A stretch of 16,858 nucleotides of DNA from Pseudomonadota bacterium. Lineage in GTDB: Bacteria; Myxococcota; Bradymonadia; UBA4248. Below, one piece after another: positions 1 through 7,630 of the stretch (the first letter of the stretch is position 1; every line of letters starts with the position of its first letter). The position numbers and the translations under genes were made by a program. Below the pieces are notes generated by a model. That model worked only from the letters and a program-made list of their open reading frames with translations. It was not told the DNA's origin and ran no database searches. Location: NCBI GenBank assembly GCA_017629415.1, contig JAGBXG010000418.1, forward strand, positions 1 to 16,858, in the 5' to 3' direction.

Positions 1-19
1 AGCCCCTTGGAACCCACAA
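1..19 (-). repeat. Partial copy of dispersed palindromic repeat (cut by window edge)
   Basis: The first 19 bases are the exact reverse complement of 7842-7860, which includes the left arm of the perfect palindrome at 7851-7871. The match starts at base 1, so the rest of the copy probably lies to the left of the window. The two copies are in opposite orientation. Confidence 0.7.
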
Positions 20-25
20 CATAAC

Positions 26-83
26 ACCCCATGTGCCACTGTTAACGGAGTGATGTTTACGTTCTTGCGTCTCATGGGGTTTT
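26..83 (+). other. Long-range hairpin in the leader upstream of the first gene
   Basis: ACCCCATG (26-33) pairs perfectly with CATGGGGT (73-80), followed by TTT. The 39-nt loop can form an inner CACT/AGTG hairpin. It could be the terminator of a gene left of the window or a structured leader of the 148 gene; the sequence does not decide. A weak promoter-like pair (TTGCGT 65-70, 17-nt spacer, TAGACT 88-93) overlaps it but is too poor to call. Confidence 0.35.
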
Positions 84-147
84 AGCTTAGACTATGCTGG
101 ATTGTATCTTTTGCATGGTCAATCCTTGATCATCTGTGAGGCATCTT

Positions 148-1101
148 ATGAAGTCATTCCGTTTCGCTTCTATTATAATGATATTCACCGCACTTCTCAT
201 GGCATCAGCTGTTGCGATGCCGATTCAAGCATTCGCACAGGATGAAGTGCATACTCCTGTCCCCATCTCACTCGATGAACCCGATGATGCTGAAACCAAT
301 GCCACAGCAGAAACTTCACGCATCCTCATGCTCGATGACGAAATCAACGACGAAACCGACGATGCGTTCGCTTCCGATGACATAGAAGATGAAACGGATG
401 GCAACGAGGAATACTCCGATGAAAACACGGACGATGAAAACACGGACGATGAAAACACGGACGATGAAACCGAAATAGCCAAAGAAAATACCGACAGCCC
501 CGTCAAAGGACATGGACTCCAACTCGGTATGTCTTTTATCGGTGTCCCGGATTACATCTTCGATGCCTGGTTCGCCGAACACGGCAGCGTCTGGAAAGAC
601 GGAGCCGTCAACATGGGCGTTTCCCTCGACTATACCCTCCGATTCGAACGTCCATGCGAAATGAGATTCTCACTCTCATGGGTCAACGCCAAAACCAGCA
701 GCGCATACTGGCTCGATAAAAACTTTGTCGACAGACCCTATCTCGCTGATTACTTCGTCAACAATTACAGCATCATCGCGCTCGAAGTCGCGGCTTATCA
801 CATGATCCCCATCATCGATGAAATCGCCTTCTACTATGGCGGCGGTTTCTGGGGCGGCGTCATCCTCGGCGATTCCGAAAACCATGCCATCCGCTCAAGC
901 TGCGCCAATTCTACAGACAACATTCAGGTTTGTCCGTATGAACCCGGCAGCGTGCCTTTGACACAACTCCCCCCCGTCTTCGGCTTCGTCACCGTCACAC
1001 TCGGCTTCAAATTCACTCTGCTCGATATCATGACCATTCGCGCAGAAGGCGGCTTTAAGGGATATTTCTACGGCCAAGTCGGCCTCGGCGTTGAATTCTA
1101 A
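148..1101 (+). CDS. Secreted outer-membrane beta-barrel-like protein with acidic repeat segment
   Basis: I do not recognise a named family. The ATG at 148 is preferred over the in-frame GTG at 136 because GAGG (138-141) sits 6 nt upstream as a ribosome binding site, and the protein then begins MKSF with a clean signal peptide. The hydrophobic stretch (about residues 7-30) ends AFA-QDE, a signal peptidase I-type site. Residues about 32-120 are very rich in Asp, Glu, Asn and Thr and include three perfect DENTD repeats, so probably a disordered acidic region. From about residue 125 the sequence alternates polar and hydrophobic/aromatic residues with many Gly, Tyr and Phe, and ends in Phe (GLGVEF), as many outer-membrane barrels do. 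Probable location is the outer membrane with the acidic segment in the periplasm; role unknown. A strong terminator follows, so it is probably monocistronic. Confidence 0.8.
   Translation: MKSFRFASIIMIFTALLMASAVAMPIQAFAQDEVHTPVPISLDEPDDAETNATAETSRILMLDDEINDETDDAFASDDIEDETDGNEEYSDENTDDENTDDENTDDETEIAKENTDSPVKGHGLQLGMSFIGVPDYIFDAWFAEHGSVWKDGAVNMGVSLDYTLRFERPCEMRFSLSWVNAKTSSAYWLDKNFVDRPYLADYFVNNYSIIALEVAAYHMIPIIDEIAFYYGGGFWGGVILGDSENHAIRSSCANSTDNIQVCPYEPGSVPLTQLPPVFGFVTVTLGFKFTLLDIMTIRAEGGFKGYFYGQVGLGVEF
418..462 (+). repeat. 15-bp tandem repeat, three perfect copies, encoding DENTD
   Basis: GATGAAAACACGGAC occurs three times head to tail at 418, 433 and 448, followed by a degenerate copy (GATGAAACC). 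The unit is a whole number of codons, so copy-number change would alter the length of the acidic segment without a frameshift. Confidence 0.9.
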
Positions 1102-1124
1102 TTCCATTCATGTTTTGCGATATC

Positions 1125-1164
1125 GGCCTGTATAGATTAAAAACCTATACAGGCCATTTTTTAT
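1125..1164 (+). terminator. Rho-independent terminator of the beta-barrel gene
   Basis: GGCCTGTATAG (1125-1135) pairs perfectly over 11 bp with CTATACAGGCC (1145-1155) across a 9-nt loop and is followed by a T-rich tract. It lies 24 nt past the stop codon at 1099-1101. Confidence 0.9.
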
Positions 1165-1192
1165 GTCTTCTGTAAAACAAACCTGATTTCCC

Positions 1193-4100
1193 ATGCGTCC
1201 ATTACACCATATTTTTGTTGCACTTGCGCTTTTGTCCGCCACGCCGGCTGCACTGTCTCATGTCTCTGTCGCACAGGCACAGGAAAACTGGGCTGCGGAT
1301 GACAATTCCCTTGAAGCCCGTAAAATCGAACGATATCAACAACTCGTCGATCAATCGCCGGAAAAATCCTACGCCTTCACACAACTCATGAATACCGTCG
1401 GCAAAGGTGCCGCTTACCAAAAGCTGCTGGCAGATTATGAGAAAAAAGTGGCCGCAAAACCGCAAAACTTCAATCTGCGCATGATCTTGGGACATATCTA
1501 TCAGCATGGCGGCCACACACATAATGCCATTGCCGCCTACCGTGCTGCCCTCGAAATCAAACAAACACCACTGGCTTATATGTCCATAGCCGCAGCAGAA
1601 GCCGAAAACCGCAACTTTGAACCCGCCGTTGAAGCCTACGAAGCCGCTGCAAAACTCAATCCCAATAAAGAACAAAAACAAGAAATTTGGCGTGCTTTGG
1701 CCGAAATCGCCATCTATCGACGAGATATGGAAGGCGCGCGACGATATTTCGCTGAACTCATCAGCCTCGAACCCAATTCTCTCTTCATCCGCAGAGAACT
1801 GTCGCAAATTTATGCCCAAAACCGGCTGTATGCAGACGCACGACAAGTCCTGGAAGACGGTCTGAAACTGTCTTCAACACGAAAAGAAGACAAAGACCAG
1901 CTCGAACTCGATATCGCCATGCTCTACGAGCAAGAAGGCAACGATACCGAAGCCTTGAATCGATACAATGCCTTGTCGAAAAAACTTGGAACTTCCCACT
2001 GGATGCAGCGAGAATTGACGGCAAGGATCATCGAAATCCACAGACGACAAGGAAATATCGCCGGACTGGTGGCTGCCCTCGAAAAAACTTGGAAATCCCC
2101 CACCTACGAACAAATGCTCGAATTGGCTGACTTGTACGCTGAAACAAGTCAGCCCAGCAAAGCCCAGGAATATCTCCAAAAAGCCATCTCCAAATCCCCT
2201 AAACTGCCCGAAGCACATGAAAAACTCGTGCGCCATTATCGAAGCCATGGGCAGATGGACAAAATGTTTGATGCACAAAAAGCTCTGATCAAAGCCGTGC
2301 CAGACAACCCCGAATACAGATTTGAGCTTTATGATGCCCATATCCAGCAAAAACAGCTCGACAAAGCCTTTGCTGTACTCGAAGAAATACAAAAACAGTT
2401 TACCAGCGACTTTGATGTGCAACGCCGTGTCGCAGAAGCCTGGCAAATCAACGGCAGAACTCAAAAAGCTCAAGATATTTACGAAAACTGGGCCAAAAAA
2501 CATCCCAATGATCTCGAAGCGCTCGAAGCTTTGGGCGATCAATACGATGCCGCCGGAGAAAAGAAAAAAGCGCTCGAAACTTGGGCAAAAATCGAAAATC
2601 TTCCTTTAGACAAGGCTACCAAACTCGAAACTTTGGCCAGAATTTATGATGAACATGGCTATGCTCAAGAAGCCGAATCACTTTATGCCAAAAGCTTAAA
2701 AGCCAATCCCAAAGACTGTCAGGCTCATGTGCAGTATGCCGATATTCTGACACGTAATGCCCACCTGGATAAAGCCGTTGAAGCTTGGGAAACGCTGGCA
2801 CAAACCTGCCCCGAATCCCCCATGCAGACGATGGCTGCGCGCCAGCTTGCCTCGATATACAGATCACGCGGCACAGAACAAAAAGCCATCGCTCAGTACA
2901 AAGGCAAATGCGAATCTTCGCCCGATAATCTCAATACTTTTCTCCTTTTCGGCAAACTGGCAGAAGCCATGAACCGGCCTGCTGAAGCCATTCCGACGCT
3001 TGAGGCATATACCGCAAACCATCCCGCCGAAACCAAAGCTCTCAATGCCCTCAATACCTTATATGCTGCAGCCGGCGATTTGCAGAATGCACGCCGAATC
3101 CTCGGCGATCTGGCCAATATCTCCGAAACTGAAAAGCGCGAAGCATACATTGCCATGGCAGAAATCGACGTCAAAGCCGGCGATCTGAATGCAGCACATG
3201 AGCATTTGATACAAGCCATCAAACTCAATGCCAATGATGCCGATATTCACGAAAAACTCGGGGACATTTTGGTCAGCCTCAGACGATATGACGAAGCTGC
3301 CAATTATTATGAAACAGCCTGCCAGATTGATAACCGCAATTTCCATATTGCTTTCAAACATGCCACCGTTTTGTCCATCCTTGGCAAAGACAAAGAAGCT
3401 GATGACGTTTATGTCCGCATTGTGACGGATTCTCCGGATCAGGCTTTGGCTCTGAAATCGGCACAACGTGCCATAGACAGCCATACATGGCGCGGCACTT
3501 TGGACGAACTGGCAAACTCCCTGTTACCCTTGCTGCGTTCCAATCAACGCCGTATCATGTACATGGAAATTCTGCTTCAACTGGCAGATGCACAGGCACA
3601 GCCCCATGTTTTAGCCCTCAAAACACAAGATGCCAGTCACACACTGACGGCTCGTCATGCCCTCAAAGAACTGGGAGAAAAATACTCCACGCTTCTTGTC
3701 GAATCACTGCTCTCGAACGATGCCTCTGTTTCAGCACAAGCCGTCACCTTGAGCGAATGGCTGGCGTCTGCAGCTGTTATCCATGTCCTAGGCCAAAAAA
3801 TCGAGAACGCACCCACCACAGAAACAGGCCGCCAGATGCAGCTGCAAGCCGTCAAAGCCATTGCTCATGCACAACTGCCGGCTTCCGTCCCCGTACTCAA
3901 AAAATGTCTGGAACCTCAAAATTCTCGCGCGCTTCGCGAACATGCACTTTGGGCTTTGGGCTTGATTCAAGCCACTTCTGCCACAGATGTCCTCAAAGAA
4001 AGCTTGAGTCTGAATTTTGATTCATTCCGCGCCATCGCAGTCATCGGCCTCGGACGTCAAGGCGCGCATTTGGACAAATTACAAAAACTGCTCACCTCCG

Positions 4101-5083
4101 ATCCCAGCGCCATCGTCAAAGATGCAGCAGCATGGGCATTGGCTTATCAACAAGTAAAAAGTGCCAACTCAGATATCGAAAAATATCTGACCACCGATTT
4201 GACACGCCCGCATCAGTTGTGGACACTGGCTCAGGTCAATCCGAAAGCTGCTGCACCGAAGATTCTGGAAGCTCTCTGGTGCGGCACGCCGGAAACACGT
4301 CAAATGGCCGCCCGTCTCATGCATGCCTCACAAACCAAAGCCAATCTCAAAACAATCACATGGCTGGAAGCTCGCGGGGAAATGATTCAAGGCATGTCTT
4401 CGCATTATTTGAGCGATTTCAACACAAGTATGCTGCTAACGCATTTTGCTGAACTGGCAACAGATGCTCACGCTGAACAAACCCCAGATACCTGGTTGAC
4501 CACACATGAAACCGCATTTGTTCAACAAGTTCAGAAAGTGGCCTCCGGTACGCTCAACCCCCATGACACACAAATGCCGGCCAATAGCTGCCAGCTTCAA
4601 ATGCTCCGAGATTTCTTAAATTCAGATGCCTTGCCGCGCCTGAATACGGCAAGCACAGTTCAAAATCCAATTCTTGCCAAGGCCATCCACGGCATTCTGC
4701 CCCAGCTTAAAACATGGATAACTCGCGGGCATGACAATGCAGAATCCAGAACCCTTGCCGGAATCAGCCTCCAAGCCGCCGTCATCGCAAACACAGAAGA
4801 AGCGATCATCTGGGCATCAGAAACTGCCGCAAATCACACCGATAAAGCCCTGAAACTCGATGCCATTCATGCTTTAGGCATGAGCCAGCATACCAAAGCA
4901 AGAGATGCCTTAAAATCGCTGGCGAAAGACGCCAATTATCTGGTTCGAGCCACAGCACTCAGTTATCTCAATCCCGATGCCGCAGACGAACGACAAATTT
5001 TAGAATCTGCCACACAGGATCCTTTTGCCATCGTCTCAGAAACTGCAACCCGAAGACTGACAGAAAAAGCGCGCAGCGTATAA
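1193..5083 (+). CDS. Large exported TPR and HEAT repeat solenoid protein
   Basis: The 1296-residue product starts with a signal peptide (hydrophobic stretch about residues 6-28, ending AQA-QEN), so it is probably periplasmic or surface-exposed. Residues about 70-790 form a long run of tetratricopeptide-like repeats of about 34 residues, recognisable by recurring A..Y..A/L..P motifs (for example AIAAYRAALEI, AVEAYEAAAKLNPN, AANYYETACQID). From about 820 the pattern changes to HEAT/PBS-lyase-like helical repeats (ALREHALWALGLIQ, FRAIAVIGLGRQG, KDAAAWALAYQQV), and similar repeats return near the C-terminus (LKLDAIHALGMSQ, LVRATALSYL). No catalytic motif is visible, so a scaffold or protein-interaction role is inferred. 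The start is the only ATG giving a complete signal peptide; no strong ribosome binding site precedes it. The solenoid is unusually long, but similar TPR/HEAT proteins are common in Myxococcota-type genomes. Confidence 0.85.
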   Translation: MRPLHHIFVALALLSATPAALSHVSVAQAQENWAADDNSLEARKIERYQQLVDQSPEKSYAFTQLMNTVGKGAAYQKLLADYEKKVAAKPQNFNLRMILGHIYQHGGHTHNAIAAYRAALEIKQTPLAYMSIAAAEAENRNFEPAVEAYEAAAKLNPNKEQKQEIWRALAEIAIYRRDMEGARRYFAELISLEPNSLFIRRELSQIYAQNRLYADARQVLEDGLKLSSTRKEDKDQLELDIAMLYEQEGNDTEALNRYNALSKKLGTSHWMQRELTARIIEIHRRQGNIAGLVAALEKTWKSPTYEQMLELADLYAETSQPSKAQEYLQKAISKSPKLPEAHEKLVRHYRSHGQMDKMFDAQKALIKAVPDNPEYRFELYDAHIQQKQLDKAFAVLEEIQKQFTSDFDVQRRVAEAWQINGRTQKAQDIYENWAKKHPNDLEALEALGDQYDAAGEKKKALETWAKIENLPLDKATKLETLARIYDEHGYAQEAESLYAKSLKANPKDCQAHVQYADILTRNAHLDKAVEAWETLAQTCPESPMQTMAARQLASIYRSRGTEQKAIAQYKGKCESSPDNLNTFLLFGKLAEAMNRPAEAIPTLEAYTANHPAETKALNALNTLYAAAGDLQNARRILGDLANISETEKREAYIAMAEIDVKAGDLNAAHEHLIQAIKLNANDADIHEKLGDILVSLRRYDEAANYYETACQIDNRNFHIAFKHATVLSILGKDKEADDVYVRIVTDSPDQALALKSAQRAIDSHTWRGTLDELANSLLPLLRSNQRRIMYMEILLQLADAQAQPHVLALKTQDASHTLTARHALKELGEKYSTLLVESLLSNDASVSAQAVTLSEWLASAAVIHVLGQKIENAPTTETGRQMQLQAVKAIAHAQLPASVPVLKKCLEPQNSRALREHALWALGLIQATSATDVLKESLSLNFDSFRAIAVIGLGRQGAHLDKLQKLLTSDPSAIVKDAAAWALAYQQVKSANSDIEKYLTTDLTRPHQLWTLAQVNPKAAAPKILEALWCGTPETRQMAARLMHASQTKANLKTITWLEARGEMIQGMSSHYLSDFNTSMLLTHFAELATDAHAEQTPDTWLTTHETAFVQQVQKVASGTLNPHDTQMPANSCQLQMLRDFLNSDALPRLNTASTVQNPILAKAIHGILPQLKTWITRGHDNAESRTLAGISLQAAVIANTEEAIIWASETAANHTDKALKLDAIHALGMSQHTKARDALKSLAKDANYLVRATALSYLNPDAADERQILESATQDPFAIVSETATRRLTEKARSV

Positions 5084-5111
5084 AGGCCGTCAGGCCAGTA
5101 TAGCTGCGCGG

Positions 5112-5144
5112 CCGTTGCGTATGCCGAAAACGGCATAGCAACGG
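5112..5144 (+). other. Strong hairpin after the TPR/HEAT gene, no U-tract
   Basis: CCGTTGCGTATGCCG (5112-5126) pairs with CGGCATAGCAACGG (5131-5144) across an AAAA loop, with one bulged G. No T-run follows, so it is not a canonical intrinsic terminator. It may protect the 3' end of the mRNA or support factor-dependent termination. Confidence 0.6.
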
Positions 5145-5227
5145 ATGCTCAAAGATTTCAAAAAGCTGAACTCTGACGATAGTCGCAATTCTTGACCGTT
5201 TAACTCTGTGTGTGTTAGGAAACAAAT

Positions 5228-5240
5228 TGCTATGATAGCA
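5228..5240 (+). promoter_or_regulatory. Putative extended -10 promoter inside a perfect palindrome
   Basis: TGCTATGAT (5228-5236) resembles an extended -10 box (TGn TATGAT), and no good -35 lies 17 nt upstream. The same bases form the perfect inverted repeat TGCTAT-G-ATAGCA, which could be an operator over the -10. The site is about 85 nt upstream of the response regulator start. It is judged from motif match only. Confidence 0.35.
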
Positions 5241-5324
5241 TTGTCGCATCTAAAAATGGTGTTTTAACGAACTGGATGCGGTAATTCTGACAACATCTGG
5301 TTTGTAATTTTACAGGATTTGGAA

Positions 5325-6479
5325 ATGAAAAAGGTTCTCGTCGTTGATGACAGCAAAACTATCCGTACAATATGCGAATGGATTTACAAAAGCCTTGAAG
5401 ACCGCGTTCTGACCGCAGATTCAGCTGCTTCGGCACGTCAAATGATTCAAAGTGAATCACCGGATATCGTAGTCGTTGACTATACTTTGCCGGATATGGA
5501 TGCTTATGAGTTTGTCGCTTCCATCAAAGACATGGCAAAAGTTGTCATGATGGGCGGCACTTATGCCGATTTTGATGACGATAAAGCATTGAATTGCGGT
5601 GCCGTTGCCACATTGATGAAACCTTTCAAAACGGCAGATTTCTTTGCCACCATGGATGAAGCCATGACGGCTGTGTCATCCGATGTCCCGGCTGCCGCAC
5701 CGGCCGTCGAAACACCTTCCGCCATTGAATCTGTCATTCCCATGCCGTCAATGCCGTCCGCACCGGCAATGCCAGCCGTTCCAATGGAAGCTCCTCAACC
5801 GGCTCCATCCTCCCCTTCCAACCCCAGAATTGGCATTCCCAGCTCTGCACCGTCCCCCATCGGTGCCCACAACATGGCGCCTTCCGTGGCCCCCATCGGT
5901 GCCCACAACATGGCTCCTTCAATTGCACCCATATCTGCACATGTGGCACACAGCTCAGATGGCGTGCCTCCCATTTCATCCCATGCCGCCCCCTTGGGCG
6001 CAAAACCTATCAGCGGTATCCAACCTGCAGCCGCACCGCGCCGATTCAATTTCCCCGGCTCGAACTCCGGCATCATGGAAGCTCCTAAAGCTACAGATGG
6101 CGGCACACCGCCCGCCAAAGTTGACTCCGTTGTCGCCCCCATGCCAACGGCTTCAACCTCTTCGGAAATGCCCGCCGCTTCACGTCCGCTCGACCGCTCA
6201 ACGCCCAAAACTCCGGTTCCCTCCATCTCTCCAGCTGTTCAGGCCGCCGCAGCACAAGCACCTGCTGCTCCGGATCCGGCTCCGGCTCCAGAAACCGCAA
6301 ACGTCCAAATCGATCCCGCAGTCCTCAGAGCCGAAGTTATCGCCGCCGTCAAGAGCATGCTCCCGGCCATCGTGAACAGCTACCTCAAAAAACTCATCCA
6401 GGCAGAAGTCAAACCACAGCTTCAGCACTGGGTCGATGCTCGCGTTGAAGCACTCGTGAAAAAAATGATGCAGCAATAA
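5325..6479 (+). CDS. Response regulator: REC domain, Pro/Ala-rich linker, C-terminal helical module (RomR-like layout)
   Basis: The ATG at 5325 is chosen over an in-frame TTG at 5319 because AGGA (5314-5317) lies 7 nt upstream and the REC domain begins at once (MKKVLVVDDS). REC covers about residues 1-115, with the acidic pair D8/D9, phosphoacceptor D52 (VVVDYTLPDMD) and conserved Lys K99 (LMKPF). At the end of strand beta-4, where Ser/Thr is usual, the sequence reads VVMMGGTY, so Gly appears to replace the switch residue. Residues about 120-330 are Pro/Ala/Ser-rich with a degenerate 12-residue repeat (PIGAHNMAPSVA and variants). The last about 55 residues form amphipathic helices (AEVIAAVKSMLPAIV ... 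ALVKKMM). There is no DNA-binding or enzymatic output domain, so the output is probably protein-protein interaction. The layout resembles RomR of Myxococcus xanthus and, in its C-terminal helices, polar organisers such as PopZ. That is a resemblance of architecture, not shown homology. It has its own promoter region and terminator. Confidence 0.85.
   Translation: MKKVLVVDDSKTIRTICEWIYKSLEDRVLTADSAASARQMIQSESPDIVVVDYTLPDMDAYEFVASIKDMAKVVMMGGTYADFDDDKALNCGAVATLMKPFKTADFFATMDEAMTAVSSDVPAAAPAVETPSAIESVIPMPSMPSAPAMPAVPMEAPQPAPSSPSNPRIGIPSSAPSPIGAHNMAPSVAPIGAHNMAPSIAPISAHVAHSSDGVPPISSHAAPLGAKPISGIQPAAAPRRFNFPGSNSGIMEAPKATDGGTPPAKVDSVVAPMPTASTSSEMPAASRPLDRSTPKTPVPSISPAVQAAAAQAPAAPDPAPAPETANVQIDPAVLRAEVIAAVKSMLPAIVNSYLKKLIQAEVKPQLQHWVDARVEALVKKMMQQ
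5856..5927 (+). repeat. 36-bp tandem repeat encoding 12-residue linker units
   Basis: Two near-identical 36-bp units (5856-5891 and 5892-5927) encode PIGAHNMAPSVA and PIGAHNMAPSIA. More degenerate units follow to about 6020 (PISAH..., PISSHAAP..., PISGIQ...). The unit is in frame, so expansion or contraction changes linker length only. Confidence 0.85.
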
Positions 6480-6503
6480 TTCACATCAAAAATTCACATC
6501 AAA
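6478..6503 (+). repeat. 13-bp perfect tandem duplication overlapping a stop codon
   Basis: AATTCACATCAAA occurs at 6478-6490 and again at 6491-6503. The first copy contains the last two bases of the response regulator stop codon and the second runs into the terminator stem. Confidence 0.85.
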
Positions 6504-6532
6504 CCGTCACTTTCAAGTGGCGGTTTTTTTTT
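6502..6532 (+). terminator. Rho-independent terminator of the response regulator gene
   Basis: AACCGTCACT (6502-6511) pairs with AGTGGCGGTT (6516-6525) across a TTCA loop with one G-T pair, and runs into nine T residues (6524-6532). Confidence 0.93.
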
Positions 6533-6597
6533 GAAATGCACACGCCATGTCAATTCACACAACCTCAAGTCTTGTGGAACAATAGGAACCCCATCCC

Positions 6598-7344
6598 ATG
6601 AAAAAAGAATATCCCTTCGAGAATCCGCAATCCCACTCCAAACCCACCGCATCGACAAAACAAGAACTCATAAAAAATGCTTTATGTGATGTCTGTCACC
6701 GCATGTGGGCATTAGGCTGGGTAGCCGCCAACGACGGCAACGTCTCCGTCATGCTCGAAAATGACCTCATCTTATGTACGCCATCAGGTATCAGCAAAGG
6801 TGATATGACACCTGATAGGGTTTTGACGGTCAATCTAGACGGAAAAGTCATCGAAGGCACCGGACGCCCATCGACAGAACTTGCCATGCACCTCCGTTGC
6901 TACGCCGAACGCGAAGATGTCCGCGCCGTCGTTCACGCCCATCCGCCCTACTCTACAGCTTTTGCCGTTGCCAACCGCGCACTCGACAGCTACGCCATGA
7001 TCGAAACCATCTGCTCACTTGGCGCCGTACCCGTTGCCCCATACGCCACACCCGGTACCGACGAAGTCCCTGACAGCATCGCCCCATTCCTCGCTAAACA
7101 TGACGCCATTCTCCTGCGCGCACACGGCGCTCTGACTGTCGGAACAGACCTGCAAACCGCCTACTACCGCATGGAAACACTCGAACATTTCGCCAAAATC
7201 TCCCTCTTCGCACACCAACTCGGCGGCGCCGTCGATATCAGCCGAGAACGCATCGATATCCTGCTCGAACGCCGTGAATCCTTCTACCACTTCACCGGAA
7301 AACACCCGGGATATGTCAAATTTCATCACGATGATGAACAATAA
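6598..7344 (+). CDS. Class II aldolase/adducin family enzyme (fuculose-phosphate aldolase/AraD-like)
   Basis: The 248-residue cytosolic protein matches the class II aldolase fold through most of its length. Visible motifs are the substrate-binding loop GWVAANDGNVS (about 40-50), TPSGISKGDM (61-70), catalytic-acid Glu94 (RPSTELAMH), zinc ligands His113 and His115 (VVHAHPPYSTAFA) and the third zinc His176 (LLRAHGALTVG). All residues expected of an active Zn-dependent enzyme are present. Known members cleave fuculose-1-phosphate or similar sugar phosphates, epimerise ribulose-5-phosphate, or dehydrate methylthioribulose-1-phosphate. The substrate cannot be chosen here because no sugar or methionine-salvage gene is adjacent. 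The first about 20 residues are an extra polar tail. AGGA at 6584-6587 lies 10 nt upstream of the ATG. It stands alone between a terminator and the tRNA promoter. Confidence 0.9.
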   Translation: MKKEYPFENPQSHSKPTASTKQELIKNALCDVCHRMWALGWVAANDGNVSVMLENDLILCTPSGISKGDMTPDRVLTVNLDGKVIEGTGRPSTELAMHLRCYAEREDVRAVVHAHPPYSTAFAVANRALDSYAMIETICSLGAVPVAPYATPGTDEVPDSIAPFLAKHDAILLRAHGALTVGTDLQTAYYRMETLEHFAKISLFAHQLGGAVDISRERIDILLERRESFYHFTGKHPGYVKFHHDDEQ

Positions 7345-7367
7345 ATAATCTTTTTTTAAAATTAATC

Positions 7368-7396
7368 TTGACGAGGTGCGAAGATGCCTGTATACC
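7368..7396 (+). promoter_or_regulatory. Sigma-70-type promoter of the tRNA-Cys pair
   Basis: TTGACG (7368-7373) and TATACC (7391-7396) are separated by exactly 17 nt and lie just upstream of the first tRNA. The bases after the -10 (CGCGCCTC) are GC-rich, as in stringently controlled stable-RNA promoters; that control is inferred. Confidence 0.7.
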
Positions 7397-7409
7397 GCGC
7401 CTCGTTGTT

Positions 7410-7480
7410 GGCGACTTGGCCGAGAGGCTAGGCAGAGGACTGCAAATCCTTCTACGGCGGTTCGAATCCGTCAGTCGCCT
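7410..7480 (+). tRNA. tRNA-Cys (GCA anticodon), copy 1
   Basis: The 71-nt sequence folds into a full cloverleaf. The acceptor is GGCGACT (7410-7416) with AGTCGCC (7473-7479), the D stem is GCC/GGC, and the anticodon stem is GAGGA/TCCTT around loop CTGCAAA with anticodon GCA at 7442-7444. The T stem is GGCGG/CCGTC around TTCGAAT. The discriminator is T, and CCA is not encoded, so it must be added after transcription. Confidence 0.97.
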
Positions 7481-7489
7481 TCACCCACT

Positions 7490-7560
7490 GGCGACTTGGC
7501 CGAGAGGCTAGGCAGAGGACTGCAAATCCTTCTACGGCGGTTCGAATCCGTCAGTCGCCT
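7490..7560 (+). tRNA. tRNA-Cys (GCA anticodon), copy 2, identical to copy 1
   Basis: All 71 bases are identical to copy 1 and are separated from it by a 9-nt spacer. Both are presumably cut from one transcript that starts near 7403 and ends at the terminator at 7562. A tandem identical pair implies a recent duplication or gene conversion. Confidence 0.97.
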
Positions 7561-7561
7561 T

Positions 7562-7588
7562 AGGCCCTGAATAAGGGCCTTTTTTTTT
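7562..7588 (+). terminator. Rho-independent terminator of the tRNA-Cys operon
   Basis: AGGCCCT (7562-7568) pairs with AGGGCCT (7574-7580) across a GAATA loop, followed by eight T residues. It begins 2 nt after the second tRNA. Confidence 0.95.
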
Positions 7589-7630
7589 GCCTTTTTTCAG
7601 GCCTTAAAATATCTTTTCAATATTTTTTTA

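Noticed and set aside
225..506. Minus-strand reading frame rich in Ser/Val opposite the acidic repeats
   Set aside because: It is the complement of the DENTD-coding tandem repeat and has no ribosome binding site or domain; the plus-strand gene explains the sequence.
5683..6375. 230-residue Pro/His/Leu-rich frame inside the response regulator
   Set aside because: It is a frame-shifted reading of the Pro/Ala-rich linker; composition is an artefact and the REC gene continues unbroken through it.
7376..7570. Small open frame across the tRNA region
   Set aside because: It overlaps both tRNA-Cys genes and its repeats are simply the duplicated tRNA sequence.
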